64,000 nt of DNA from positions 1,364,001-1,428,000 of the forward strand of contig LODT01000037.1 of the NCBI GenBank assembly GCA_001606155.1, in the 5' to 3' direction. The position numbers and the translations under genes are program-made. Every line of letters begins with the position of its first letter. The first letter of the stretch is position 1. This DNA comes from Tieghemostelium lacteum (Eukaryota > Evosea > Eumycetozoa > Dictyosteliales > Raperosteliaceae). Below, in pieces: positions 44,735 to 54,402 of this stretch. A model generated the notes under the pieces. The model did not search any database and was not told the DNA's origin. It saw only the letters and a program-made list of their open reading frames with translations.

Positions 44735-45991
44735 TTAGATTACATATCTCCAGGATGCACAATTTAATAGGTTTCTTTCAACTAGCCAACCCTTATTCTC
44801 AAGCTCCTTATAAAAGGATGCAGGAAGTTTGTAAGATTGTCTGTTAGTTGAAATGTAGTGAATAGATGAGAAATAAGCTCTTATGATATCTTTACTCTTA
44901 CTGTCCATCGAGAGACTAATGAGTACTTTTAACTTTTTAGTATTTGACCAAATAATATAATTATCTTTTTGATCGGTGTCAGTGTATTTTACAGGATAGT
45001 GCAATGATTGATTTTCAGTTCCATTCAGTTGATAGTAACTATTGGAATTACATATTTTGATAGCTGTCTCTCCCAGAAGAATAGGAAGGTCCCATTGTCT
45101 AAACAGTATGTTTTCAACTTCAGATATTTGATCTGGAGTTGGAACTTTTTCATGTTTTATATAGTACTGATAGATCAGAAGTGATCTGTATCTATTGATT
45201 ATATGCAATCGAACATTACTTACAGCCTCATAGTTACAAAACAGATGCAAAAAAATGAATAAAAAAAAATAACCCCACAATGTCCATGTATCTTCTGGAA
45301 TGGATGATACAAAAATTGCAATAAACAGTCCAATTAGTCCTATAAAAGTCTCTTGTGAACCATCTTTTGCAGAGACATCTGCAAGATTATCTCTTTTTGC
45401 AAAATGTTGAGTCAAAGAAGCTTTGGTGCACCCACCTGCCACACCACACAATGATTTACAAATGATACCTAAACATGAAAATGTAAGAAAGTAACCAGTG
45501 TAGGGACTAATAATCTCCAATGTCATACCAACATCGTTCAAAATATCAGCCATAAATCTCCAAGTCTTTGAATTGCAGTCTAGTTCCGTACCCTTTCTCC
45601 ACACAAACAGAATACGACCTATCATTCCGGTTCCATCTCTAATGAGCCATTGCATTGTAGCTGATGTTGTGGTTGCCGTTGCATCTCCTACACCATAACC
45701 CTTTAAAATTGCTCTGGTACTTAGTACACCAGTCACTGACGAACACAGTGCCTGTGCACTATCCCACAGTTGGTATCCCATGTAATCTTCAGTTACAGAG
45801 TGTGGGTATCCTTTAGGAAGAAACATTTCTTTTAATAAATTAATTAAAGTATTGATTTTCAACCATCCTATTAACCTATTTGACTTTTTCTTTGAGATAT
45901 TTTCTTGATTTAAATTCACAAACACATTGTTTTTAAATTGAATGGTATTGATTAATGTCTTAGTTTCATTAATCTCTTTTAAAATAATCAT
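44735..45991 (-). CDS. RUS (root UV-B sensitive, DUF647) family protein
   Basis: 418 residues, one exon. The conserved RUS core spans about residues 50-275: LPKGYPHSVTEDYMGYQLWD, an Ala/Thr-rich segment GVGDATATTTSATMQWLIRDG, FVWRKGTELDCNSKTWR, then GGCTKASLTQHFAKRDNLADV and KDGSQETFIGL. Two hydrophobic segments near 220-245 suggest membrane association. The C-terminal 130 residues are less conserved. RUS proteins occur in plants, animals (C16orf58/RUSF1) and amoebae; RUS1/RUS2 act in seedling UV-B and vitamin B6-linked responses in plants, but no biochemical activity is settled. Convergent with atg3, separated by a CT-rich 239 bp. Confidence 0.88.
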   Translation of the reverse strand: MIILKEINETKTLINTIQFKNNVFVNLNQENISKKKSNRLIGWLKINTLINLLKEMFLPKGYPHSVTEDYMGYQLWDSAQALCSSVTGVLSTRAILKGYGVGDATATTTSATMQWLIRDGTGMIGRILFVWRKGTELDCNSKTWRFMADILNDVGMTLEIISPYTGYFLTFSCLGIICKSLCGVAGGCTKASLTQHFAKRDNLADVSAKDGSQETFIGLIGLFIAIFVSSIPEDTWTLWGYFFLFIFLHLFCNYEAVSNVRLHIINRYRSLLIYQYYIKHEKVPTPDQISEVENILFRQWDLPILLGETAIKICNSNSYYQLNGTENQSLHYPVKYTDTDQKDNYIIWSNTKKLKVLISLSMDSKSKDIIRAYFSSIHYISTNRQSYKLPASFYKELENKGWLVERNLLNCASWRYVI

Positions 45992-46238
45992 TATTTAAAT
46001 TGTGAAAAAAAAAAAAATTTTTATAATTTTAAATTAATTGAAGTTTGATCATGATGTAAGTGGAATTTTTTTATAGCAATTAATAATCAAGAATAGTAAT
46101 ATTACTACATAAATACAATACTATTTTTTTGATTTTTCTAATTAATCATAATTCTTTTTGATGAATTACAAGAAAATTAATTTTTTGATATTTTTTTGAT
46201 TTTTTTTTTAATCAACTGAGACTTTCAAGATATCGAAA

Positions 46239-46958
46239 ATGAAATATTTAAATATTTGTATTTTAATCAGTTCAATTATTTTACAGGTATACTCCCAAAA
46301 TTCTCAAGAACAAATTCCAAATAATTGTATCAACAATTGCACTGGAAATGGAGTTTGCACAAATAACACTTGTGATTGCTCCATAAATTGGACTGGTAAT
46401 TATTGTCAAACTCCTATACCTTCATGTCAACAAAATTGCAGTGGGCATGGTGTATGTTTGAATGGAGTTTGTCAATGTAATCAAGGTTGGGTTGGATTAG
46501 ATTGTAGTGCTTTTGAAATTTCAATCAATATTACAAATTCTCCTCATGCACCTAACATTACATTTGCATCAAATTGTTCAGTAACACTACAAGGTATAAC
46601 CATCACCAGTGCTTTCGAAAACATTGAGTGCTCAGGTACTGGAAACTTCAGCTGTGTTGATAATTTCAATAGTACTTGTAAAACCTCAAATGCTCAAAGT
46701 TCAGCTGTATGTTCAACATTTAGTCAAAATATTTTTTGTAAAGGTACCAACATTCAATGTACAACTGGTACTTTATCTTGTAGTATAAATTTAAATATAG
46801 CTACAATCGATGGTAAACAATTTATAATTTCCGAAAACGGCACATTAGAGACCAATTCATCTACCTTAAATGAAAATTCAAGTGCCTCCTCAATCACAAA
46901 GTTTATCACCCCAATATTTTTAATTTCTCTTTTACTCTTTTCATTACTATTACTTTAA
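46239..46958 (+). CDS. Secreted EGF-repeat protein with eight-cysteine module, probably GPI-anchored
   Basis: 239 residues. Signal peptide (MKYLNICILISSIILQVYSQ), then two EGF-like repeats (NCTGNGVCTNNTCDCSINWT, NCSGHGVCLNGVCQCNQGWV). Next comes a module with cysteine spacing C-x17-C-x7-C-x7-C-x10-C-x8-C-x6-C-x6-C, shared with the next two genes. A hydrophobic C-terminus (FITPIFLISLLLFSLLLL) after a Ser-rich stretch suggests a GPI anchor. Such proteins act at the dictyostelid cell surface in adhesion or signalling (comC-like in style), but no specific role can be read here. First of three same-strand relatives. Confidence 0.8.
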   Translation: MKYLNICILISSIILQVYSQNSQEQIPNNCINNCTGNGVCTNNTCDCSINWTGNYCQTPIPSCQQNCSGHGVCLNGVCQCNQGWVGLDCSAFEISINITNSPHAPNITFASNCSVTLQGITITSAFENIECSGTGNFSCVDNFNSTCKTSNAQSSAVCSTFSQNIFCKGTNIQCTTGTLSCSINLNIATIDGKQFIISENGTLETNSSTLNENSSASSITKFITPIFLISLLLFSLLLL

Positions 46959-47443
46959 GTTCACTATTTTCATAAATTAAACTCAATCTATACCTCTATC
47001 CAAATCAATTGGAAATTTAAATAAATTTCTTTAACTTGATTTAGATTACTTTTTCTAAGAATTATATTCTGCCCACCCTGTCAAATTGGACATATACTGA
47101 TTATCAATATCTGTGCCAAAGATTTTATTTTAAATAACTTAGAATCATTAATTTTTTTGAACTTAATTAAATAAATATTTGATAGTTTAATATGTTTATT
47201 TCATTTCATATCTTTATTTTAACACTTTGATTTAAACTGTTGCCAGCTTGTCATAAAAGATTTGGATTATTTTGCATATATTTTTTTTGATTAAAAAAAA
47301 TTTGAACATATTTCAAGACCTTAAAAAGCCAAACCCAAAGAATTTCGTATTATTTAAATAATTTCTTGGAATTGCAATATTTTTCCATTCTAAAATTATT
47401 ATATAAATTACGAACATGTTTAATTATTTTATAAAAATCACAA
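46959..47443. other. Spacer between EGF genes 1 and 2
   Basis: About 485 bp, A/T-rich, with the promoter of the larger EGF gene at its right end. Nothing else recognised. Confidence 0.5.
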
Positions 47444-49393
47444 ATGAAGTTTATTAATATTTGTTTAAGTTTATTTGTTTTAAGCTCAATTATTTTACAA
47501 GTTTACGGTCAGTATTGTCCTGGTTTCTGTTCCTATGCTGGAAGTTGTGTGGGTAATGATACCTGTTCTTGCTACTCTAATTACTATGGAAGAAATTGTC
47601 AATATTCCAGCACTTTGATTTTGAATTACATTAATCTCATCAGAACAGAAGATACTCCATATCCACAAACAAATCTTACCATTAGTGAATGTCTGAATTT
47701 GTCTGCTCAAAATCAATCTGTGTACATTGCTGATGTTAATAATGTCACTAGTAATAGATCGGGATTTAATTATACTATTAGAATACCACACTTTGGAACT
47801 GTTGGTGAAAGTCAAATGGGTGAAGTCGTTACCAAATCTGAAGATATATTGTCAGAATTTAATATTTGGAGATACAATAATTCTATTGACTATCAAAGAT
47901 TAATTAATAGTAACTTTACACATATTGGTTTTGGTTCAAAAACAAATGAAAATGGAACATTTTGGACCTTTGATTTGTCAAATGGACATTGTTCACAATC
48001 AACACAATGCCTAAATAATTGTAATGGAAATGGATTATGCAGCAATTATACATGCTATTGTTACATTGGTTGGACTGGACCATTCTGTGAATATTCAGTC
48101 AATCAAAGTTGTCCCTATAACTGCAGTGGAAATGGATATTGCCATAATAACACTTGTCAATGTGACATGAACTGGACTGGTGAGTATTGTCAAACACCAG
48201 TAATCCCTTCATGTCCATACAACTGCAGCGGAAATGGTGTATGTTATAATAACACTTGCTATTGTAACAATAACTGGACTGGTGAAGGTTGTCAAACACC
48301 AGTAACCCCTTCATGTCCATTTAATTGTTTAAATGGAAATTGTATAAACAACTCTTGTGAATGTTACTCTAGTTGGACTGGACCTCTATGTAATATATCC
48401 GTATCATATTGTCCCTATAACTGCAGTGGAAATGGATATTGCCATAATAACACTTGTCAATGTGATATGAACTGGACTGGTGAGTATTGCCAAACACCAG
48501 TAAACCCTTCATGTTCATTCAACTGCAGCGGAAATGGTGTATGTTATAACAACACTTGCTATTGTGACATGAATTGGACTGGTGAGTATTGCCAAACACC
48601 AGTAAACCCTTCATGTTCATTCAACTGCAGTGGAAATGGTGTATGTTATTATAACACTTGCTATTGTTATAGTAACTGGACCGGTGAGTATTGCCAAACA
48701 CCAGTAACCCCTTCATGTCCATTCAACTGCAGTGGAAATGGTGTTTGTTATAACAACACTTGCTATTGTTACATTGGTTGGACTGGACCATTCTGTCAAT
48801 ATTCAGTCAATCAAAGTTGTCCCTATAACTGCAGTGGAAATGGATATTGCCATGACAACACTTGTCAATGTGACATGAACTGGACTGGTGAGTATTGTCA
48901 AACACCAGTAACCCCTTCATGTCCATACAACTGCAGTGGAAATGGTGTATGTTATAATAACACTTGTTATTGTTTCGATGATTGGACTGGTGAGTATTGT
49001 CAAAATTCATCTAAACCATCATCCAATTGCGCAATAACACTACAAGGTATCACCATCACCAGTTCATTCAGTAACATTGAATGTACAGGTTCTGGTAACT
49101 TCAGTTGTGTTGATAATTTCAATAGTTCTTGTAAAACTGCAAATTCTCAAAGTTCAGCTGTATGTTCAACTGTTAGTCAAAAGATTGTTTGTAAAGGTAC
49201 CAACATTCAATGTACAACTGGTCCTTCGTCTTGTAACCTAAATTTGAATTTCGCAACAATCGATGATACTCAATACAAAATTTTAGAAAACGACACCCTA
49301 CAACTCTCTAACGAAAATTCAAGTACCTCCTCAAGCACTAAGATTATCATACCATCAATTATTCTTCTCTCAATTTTACTCGTATTACTTTAA
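47444..49393 (+). CDS. Secreted CAP-like plus tandem EGF-repeat protein, probably GPI-anchored
   Basis: 649 residues. Signal peptide (residues 1-22), one EGF-like repeat, then about 130 residues resembling a CAP/SCP domain: LNYINLIRTEDTPYPQTNLT, ECLNLSAQNQSVYIADVNNV, and FNIWRYNNSIDYQRLINSNF followed by THIGFGS and a Trp near its end, as in bacterial-type CAP domains (INPNFTEIGVG). Ten tandem EGF repeats follow (NCSGNGVCYNNTCYC type, each with an N-glycosylation Asn), then the eight-cysteine module and a hydrophobic C-terminus fit for a GPI anchor. The EGF part gives 11 repeats in total. CAP assignment rests on my alignment and is moderate; the EGF part is certain. Confidence 0.82.
   Translation: MKFINICLSLFVLSSIILQVYGQYCPGFCSYAGSCVGNDTCSCYSNYYGRNCQYSSTLILNYINLIRTEDTPYPQTNLTISECLNLSAQNQSVYIADVNNVTSNRSGFNYTIRIPHFGTVGESQMGEVVTKSEDILSEFNIWRYNNSIDYQRLINSNFTHIGFGSKTNENGTFWTFDLSNGHCSQSTQCLNNCNGNGLCSNYTCYCYIGWTGPFCEYSVNQSCPYNCSGNGYCHNNTCQCDMNWTGEYCQTPVIPSCPYNCSGNGVCYNNTCYCNNNWTGEGCQTPVTPSCPFNCLNGNCINNSCECYSSWTGPLCNISVSYCPYNCSGNGYCHNNTCQCDMNWTGEYCQTPVNPSCSFNCSGNGVCYNNTCYCDMNWTGEYCQTPVNPSCSFNCSGNGVCYYNTCYCYSNWTGEYCQTPVTPSCPFNCSGNGVCYNNTCYCYIGWTGPFCQYSVNQSCPYNCSGNGYCHDNTCQCDMNWTGEYCQTPVTPSCPYNCSGNGVCYNNTCYCFDDWTGEYCQNSSKPSSNCAITLQGITITSSFSNIECTGSGNFSCVDNFNSSCKTANSQSSAVCSTVSQKIVCKGTNIQCTTGPSSCNLNLNFATIDDTQYKILENDTLQLSNENSSTSSSTKIIIPSIILLSILLVLL
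48007..48999 (+). repeat. Tandem EGF-coding repeats, about 99-105 bp each
   Basis: Ten units with strong DNA-level similarity inside the large EGF gene. A two-unit block (ending in TACATTGGTTGGACTGGACC followed by the CHNN/CHDN unit) occurs at about 48050-48190 and again at about 48765-48905, showing higher-order duplication within the array. Confidence 0.85.
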
Positions 49394-49619
49394 TTCATAT
49401 ATTTATCTAAATTTATATCCAAATCTATCAAATTGAGCTTTTAATAAAATTCATTTATCTTGATTTGGATTATTCCAATTCAAAAAGAATTTATACAACC
49501 CCTTTAATTTAAAAAAAAAAAAGACAACTTGGTTTATGCAATATCAACTACGTGGTTTTTTTAAAAAAAATTATATAATTTGGACTCAAAAGAATCTGAG
49601 AAGACTTTATTTAAATGTA

Positions 49620-50900
49620 ATGAGAAATAATACAAGTAATAGTTTAGTAGTCATTATATACTGTTTATTGGCGATTTTGTTAGATTTTGGTGAAAGTACA
49701 TGTGGTATAAAGAATAGTTGGGGTGAATATATAGATTTAACACCTCTTAAACTACCACAAACTAAAGGCAAAAATGGATACTATACAGGTATTGCCTATA
49801 CATTTCAACCTTTTTCATCATTTTCAATATTTTTTAATATTTGTGGTAACCACACTAAATGTTTGGATTTAGGTGCATCTATAGCCTATCAAGCTTGTAT
49901 ATTTGATAATGTTATTCAGGAACCTATTAATGGTGGTCACTTACCTTGGAATTTAACCCTAATCAATTCTGGAGTACTTTACTCCTTTTCACCAGTTTCA
50001 CAAGATCAATGGTTCAAAATATCAAAAATTTATTTATATTGTGATACAGATGCTAAAAATTTAGATATATACGATTGTAAAACCTATAACGATCCAAAAA
50101 TCTTTGAATGTCATGCAAAATCAATATATGCATGTCCAGCATCACTTTGGAGAACTAGTGGAAGCTCCTCAACATATAATCCCTCTTCGACATCCTCATC
50201 TGGGTATTCAACAACCTATTCTACAACATATAATCCCTCATCTTCCATTTATTCAACAACTCAAAGTGGAAGTGGAAGTTATAGTGGCAATGAAAATATG
50301 AGTGGAACAGGAGATATAAGTGGAACAGGTAGTTACAGTGGAATCAGCGGTTTTTCAGGTAGTTTCAATGATTGTTTACACAATTGTAGTGGTAATGGGG
50401 TATGTTTACCAAAAGGTTGTGCTTGTTTTACACCTTGGTATGGTGATGATTGTTCTGTACTTGGAAATTCAAGTAAACCTGTGCAACCAGTTGACCCTTC
50501 TAAACTCTGTCATTCTATAGAGGGTGTAGGTCTAAAAGTTCTATTGAATGGTGACAATATTACATGTGAATCATATGGTAAGGCAAGTTGTATTGATGGT
50601 TATGGTACATCATGTTTCACTGATCAAGACTATGGAATTAATTGTACCTCTTCAAGTTTACAAATGACATGTTCATCAAGTTATGTTGTATGTAGGACTG
50701 GAAATACTATATGCAAACTAGAAGATGGTCAATTAAGTTACTCGACATTCAACAATTCAAAAACTCAATCTTCTTCTGACTATAACTACAATGACTCTGG
50801 ATCCAACAAAACGCCAAACACATCACCCACTATCAGCATACATTTACCATACTTTAGTATACTCCTAGCAATCATTTTAACCATTTATTTTTATAAATAA
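49620..50900 (+). CDS. Secreted MRH-like plus EGF protein with eight-cysteine module
   Basis: 426 residues from the Met at 49620, which begins a good signal peptide (NSLVVIIYCLLAILLDFGES). An in-frame ATG 84 bp upstream adds a basic leader that would bury it. The first about 160 mature residues resemble a mannose-6-phosphate-receptor-homology domain: IFFNICGN, then a Cys-bounded strand set, ending FECHAKSIYACP (MRH domains end similarly, FxxxTxxACP). A Ser/Thr/Tyr-rich stalk, one EGF repeat (NCSGNGVCLPKGCACFTPWY) and the eight-cysteine module (spacing 18-7-7-9-8-6-6) follow. A hydrophobic end suggests a GPI anchor. MRH assignment is tentative. Confidence 0.75.
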   Translation: MRNNTSNSLVVIIYCLLAILLDFGESTCGIKNSWGEYIDLTPLKLPQTKGKNGYYTGIAYTFQPFSSFSIFFNICGNHTKCLDLGASIAYQACIFDNVIQEPINGGHLPWNLTLINSGVLYSFSPVSQDQWFKISKIYLYCDTDAKNLDIYDCKTYNDPKIFECHAKSIYACPASLWRTSGSSSTYNPSSTSSSGYSTTYSTTYNPSSSIYSTTQSGSGSYSGNENMSGTGDISGTGSYSGISGFSGSFNDCLHNCSGNGVCLPKGCACFTPWYGDDCSVLGNSSKPVQPVDPSKLCHSIEGVGLKVLLNGDNITCESYGKASCIDGYGTSCFTDQDYGINCTSSSLQMTCSSSYVVCRTGNTICKLEDGQLSYSTFNNSKTQSSSDYNYNDSGSNKTPNTSPTISIHLPYFSILLAIILTIYFYK

Positions 50901-50966
50901 ATAACTTGTATATAATCGAATACCCCACAAAAATTACTTAATATAGAAAAAACATTTTTAAATTAT

Positions 50967-52001
50967 TTATTCTAAATCAAAAGAACGTTTTGATGGGAAT
51001 GAACAACCATTTTGTTGAATGATTTCCATTGCAGCATAGTGACCAGCTTCGCAACATTTTTCAATAGATTTACCCAAAGAATAAGCAGCTAAGAAACCAC
51101 CAGAGAAAGAGTCACCAGCAGCATTCAAATCAACAATTTTATCGGAATCCAATTTGATTGGTTGGTAGGTTGAGATTTTACCTTGGTCGTAGACAATAGT
51201 AGAATCAGCACCTTGAGTGAAAACAACAATTCTTGAACGTTTGGAGTTAACTTTCTCCCATTGAGCTAATTTCTCAGCGATGACTTTGAGGTCTGTACCC
51301 CAACCCATTTTAGTTCCGAGGACTTCAGCTTCACTTTCATTTGAGAATACAATATCGCAGTATGGTAACAATGCAGAAACTCTTTCGAAAAAGAATGGAA
51401 CTTGAATGAGGAATGGTGCAGCCAAACCGTATATGAAAGCCTTATTTTGTTCGGCAGCGTGTTTGGCTAAATACATTGCTGAGTCTGGGCTGACAGTCAA
51501 AAAGTAACCTACCATATAAAAGAAATCAGCTCCTTTGATGATGGATTGCATAACGTCAGTTTGTAAATGACTGATGTTGAATTTATTAGCAGCACCCAAA
51601 CTTGTACATAATGATCTCTCTTTTTTATTAATCAAAACTGCACAAGCACCAGTTGGTTCAACTGGGTCTTCTTGGTATCTAACAAGGACACCGTTAGCAG
51701 CAGTGGCATCAGCTAGAATCTTTCCATTGGCATCTTTACCTACACAACCGGTATAACATACAGTGTGTGGGGTATTTAGCATCCATTGGCATACTCTAGC
51801 ACTGTTTTGTGCAGCACCACCTGGAATGTATTCAACAGTGCCAGTTTCAATAATCTCTTTGTACAATGGAAGATGTTTTTCATCGGCCAAAATTGCATTA
51901 TTCAATTGTAATCCATATTTTTCAAAAATGGTCATTTCAACATGAGTTGAAATATCCAATAATGGGTTACCAATACACAAGATTTTTGGTGTTGTTGACA
52001 T
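50967..52001 (-). CDS. adk: Adenosine kinase
   Basis: PfkB-family sugar kinase that phosphorylates adenosine to AMP in the cytosol (purine salvage). 344 residues, one exon, matching the usual 340-345. Motifs in order: LCIGNPLLDIS, the substrate signature EYIPGGAAQNSARV, VGKDANGK, GACAVLINKKERSL, and the catalytic/anion-hole signature DLNAAGDSFSGGFLAAY with the general-base Asp. Codon use is richer in G/C than neighbouring genes, consistent with high expression. Convergent with the third EGF gene (66 bp). Confidence 0.95.
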   Translation of the reverse strand: MSTTPKILCIGNPLLDISTHVEMTIFEKYGLQLNNAILADEKHLPLYKEIIETGTVEYIPGGAAQNSARVCQWMLNTPHTVCYTGCVGKDANGKILADATAANGVLVRYQEDPVEPTGACAVLINKKERSLCTSLGAANKFNISHLQTDVMQSIIKGADFFYMVGYFLTVSPDSAMYLAKHAAEQNKAFIYGLAAPFLIQVPFFFERVSALLPYCDIVFSNESEAEVLGTKMGWGTDLKVIAEKLAQWEKVNSKRSRIVVFTQGADSTIVYDQGKISTYQPIKLDSDKIVDLNAAGDSFSGGFLAAYSLGKSIEKCCEAGHYAAMEIIQQNGCSFPSKRSFDLE

Positions 52002-52201
52002 TTCCTGCTAAACTGTACTTTGAGCTTGTTGTTATTGCTAAAAACTTGAATGAATAAATTGAACAAAAAAAAAAAAAAAAAAGAAAATCATTCGTCGACG
52101 TGAAAACGAGGGGTGCAATGAAATTTCTATAAAATTTTAAAATATTTATTTGGGAATATTAGATTTAAATTTCTGTAATGACTAATCCATTCATTGGTTT
52201 T

Positions 52202-53701
52202 TTAACTAATTTGTAATGAAACAGCACCATTTCTTGAAATTAAACAATCTTCACTGTCAAGGGCTGAGATTCTAGCAAATCCATTTTCACCCCAATCTAT
52301 TAGATTTAAACAAATTTTATAATTAATACATAAGTTATAATAAATCTCTAGGTTAGGTTAATAATACATACTTCTTGACCAATTGTTTTTAATGATATAG
52401 TAACCATTGTTGTTATCACTAGCTTGTGTGTAACCAACTAATAAGACATTATGGTTGATGAGTTGTGGTACTAGAGATTGATCAGTGTTACCGATAATCA
52501 ATGAGTTATTGCATGTAAAGATACCAGAAGAGTAGTCAAAGAACTCTAATGGAACGTACATACCAATACCAACTGGACCTTGTGAACGACACATATCTAC
52601 AATACCGTCACGACCTGGGTTGGAAACTTCAACATCACCACCGTGTGCACCTAAGTTAGAGGCATTGTAACGACATGGACCTCTGGCAGCACCAACATAG
52701 GGATAATCTTCAGTTCTCATAGTTCCATTTTGTTGTAGATAGTAAACTGCATAGTTTAGTAGATTTCCTGTAGTGGAGTTCATTGAGCATGCTGATTGTG
52801 CACTTGGGGCAAAGCAGTCGATTAATTGCTGTTTAGAGTAACTTGGACGTGAACCTTCATTTCTCATTGCAACACGAGATTCAAAGATACCTTGAGCGGT
52901 AAATGCCCAACCAGCAGCACAATTTACACTGTCTTCAGGTTGAACTACAACACCAGACTCTCTCCAATCAAAATTGTGACCATCTACAGATGCAGTATGT
53001 AAATCGTCTCTTCTCTTTAGACCTTTGGTCAAGTCAATGTTTCCATCGGATGGTGAGAATCCAAGAATACTGTTACTTTGGTGACTTTGTGATGTGTATG
53101 GTGGAATACCTGATTGAGCACCTGGTGGATAATAATCACAAACTGCAACCCATCTATTTTCGCTACATAAGAATTTAGAACAAGCAAATTGAGTAGTCTG
53201 ATTGGTAATTACATTGATATATGATGAACAATCGTTATCTTGTCTACAAAATGTATCATCGTATATATATTTACTATTTACTGCTGAAATTGAATCAATC
53301 AACTAAATTTTCAAAAAAACCATTTTTAAAAAAATTAATATTTATAACTAAATTTGGAAAAATTGTAAAAAATATAGAGGGTAGAGTATACATACACTTC
53401 CAACAGATGGTTGAGTTGAATAGAGGAATACATTTTCAGAGAGGTAGCCAATAGATGCCAAATAACTGTTTTGAGTAAATGCTTGGCAAGTTTGAGCAAA
53501 AGTATTTGCATTACCATAGAGTGTTGGACTCCAAACTAAATTATTCATACTATTTCCAATTGGACGTGGATTAACTCCATTTCTAAGTGAATTCAATTGT
53601 TGTTGTATAGATGCTTGTTCATCTGTAGACCAATCTCCCTGACCTTGAACTTGGTAGATAAACATCATTACTACCACTAGTAGTACTAAAATTAATCTCA
53701 T
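52202..53701 (-). CDS. Secreted CAP domain fused to an inactive papain-like domain
   Basis: Exons 53701-53396, 53302-52372 and 52296-52202 (phases 0 and 1) join into 443 residues. Signal peptide 1-20. Residues about 25-180 are a CAP/SCP domain (NLVWSPTLYGNANTFAQTCQ, LSENVF, CSSYINVITN, then FLCSENRWVAVCDYYPPG). Residues about 225-443 are a peptidase C1A fold: VNCAAGWAFTAQ, KQQLIDC, EDYPYVG, INHNVLLVGY, IIKNNWSRNWGENGF. The His and Asn of the papain triad are present, but the nucleophile is Gly (CAAGWAF where active enzymes have CGSCWAF), and the oxyanion-hole Gln is Ser. The CAP domain replaces the usual inhibitory propeptide. Probably a secreted binding protein rather than a protease. Confidence 0.85.
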
Positions 53702-54402
53702 TTTATTAATTATTATAATCTACTATTATTACTACTACAATTCTATAGTTTGGTTATTTTTTTTATAATAATAAATAAAATATAAATATATAAAAATATA
53801 AATCTAAGTTAGAAATAAAATAAGTTTTGAAAATAAAAAAAAAATATTGTTCTCTTGACTATTAACCTAGATATATTAATTGTGTCTTCCGATGTTCAAC
53901 TATAGAAATATTCTTGTTATGTAAATGAAAATTAGATATTTCTATATTTGTTTTTTTTCACCCCCACCACACCACACTTTTCAAATATTAAAAATATCAA
54001 TGAATCGTAAAATTCTCTTTGTATAAACTCGATTTGAATTTCAATGGAAAACTTACCCACACTAACCCACACCCACTCTACTAGGATCCTATATGGAAAT
54101 GAGCGTATTTGAAAATTCCTAAAAAAAGAAATTATCACATTCGAATTAACAATATGAAATAGTTAATAGTTTTAATTTATCAAGTAATATCATAAAGTTC
54201 ATCTTACTCTTTTTTAATTTATTTTCTTATTTTCTTGTTTTATTTTTTTCACCAAAACTTTATATTTATCTATTGTTATTTATATATATATATTTATAAA
54301 AAAATATTAAAAAAATAATTAGGATAAATAGTTTATATAATTTTAGTTTATATCTATAGATTTTAGAAAAAAGAGAGAGAATAGGAGAGATTAGAAATAG
54401 AA
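53702..54402. promoter_or_regulatory. Divergent promoter region with CA-rich G-box-like elements
   Basis: 700 bp between the CAP-papain gene and the divergent membrane-protein gene. Two C/A-rich clusters (53959-53977, CACCCCCACCACACCACAC; 54056-54078, with CCACACCCACT) resemble the G-boxes bound by the developmental factor GBF. The rest is A/T-rich. GBF binding is inference. Confidence 0.4.

Noticed and set aside
48007-48999. Regular repeats of about 100 bp that could suggest a CRISPR-like or satellite array
   Set aside because: They are in-frame EGF units with conserved cysteines in a single secreted protein.
48099-49010. Cys/His-rich minus-strand reading frames opposite the EGF repeats
   Set aside because: Antisense shadows of the repeats; they have no start context, and the plus-strand protein explains the pattern.
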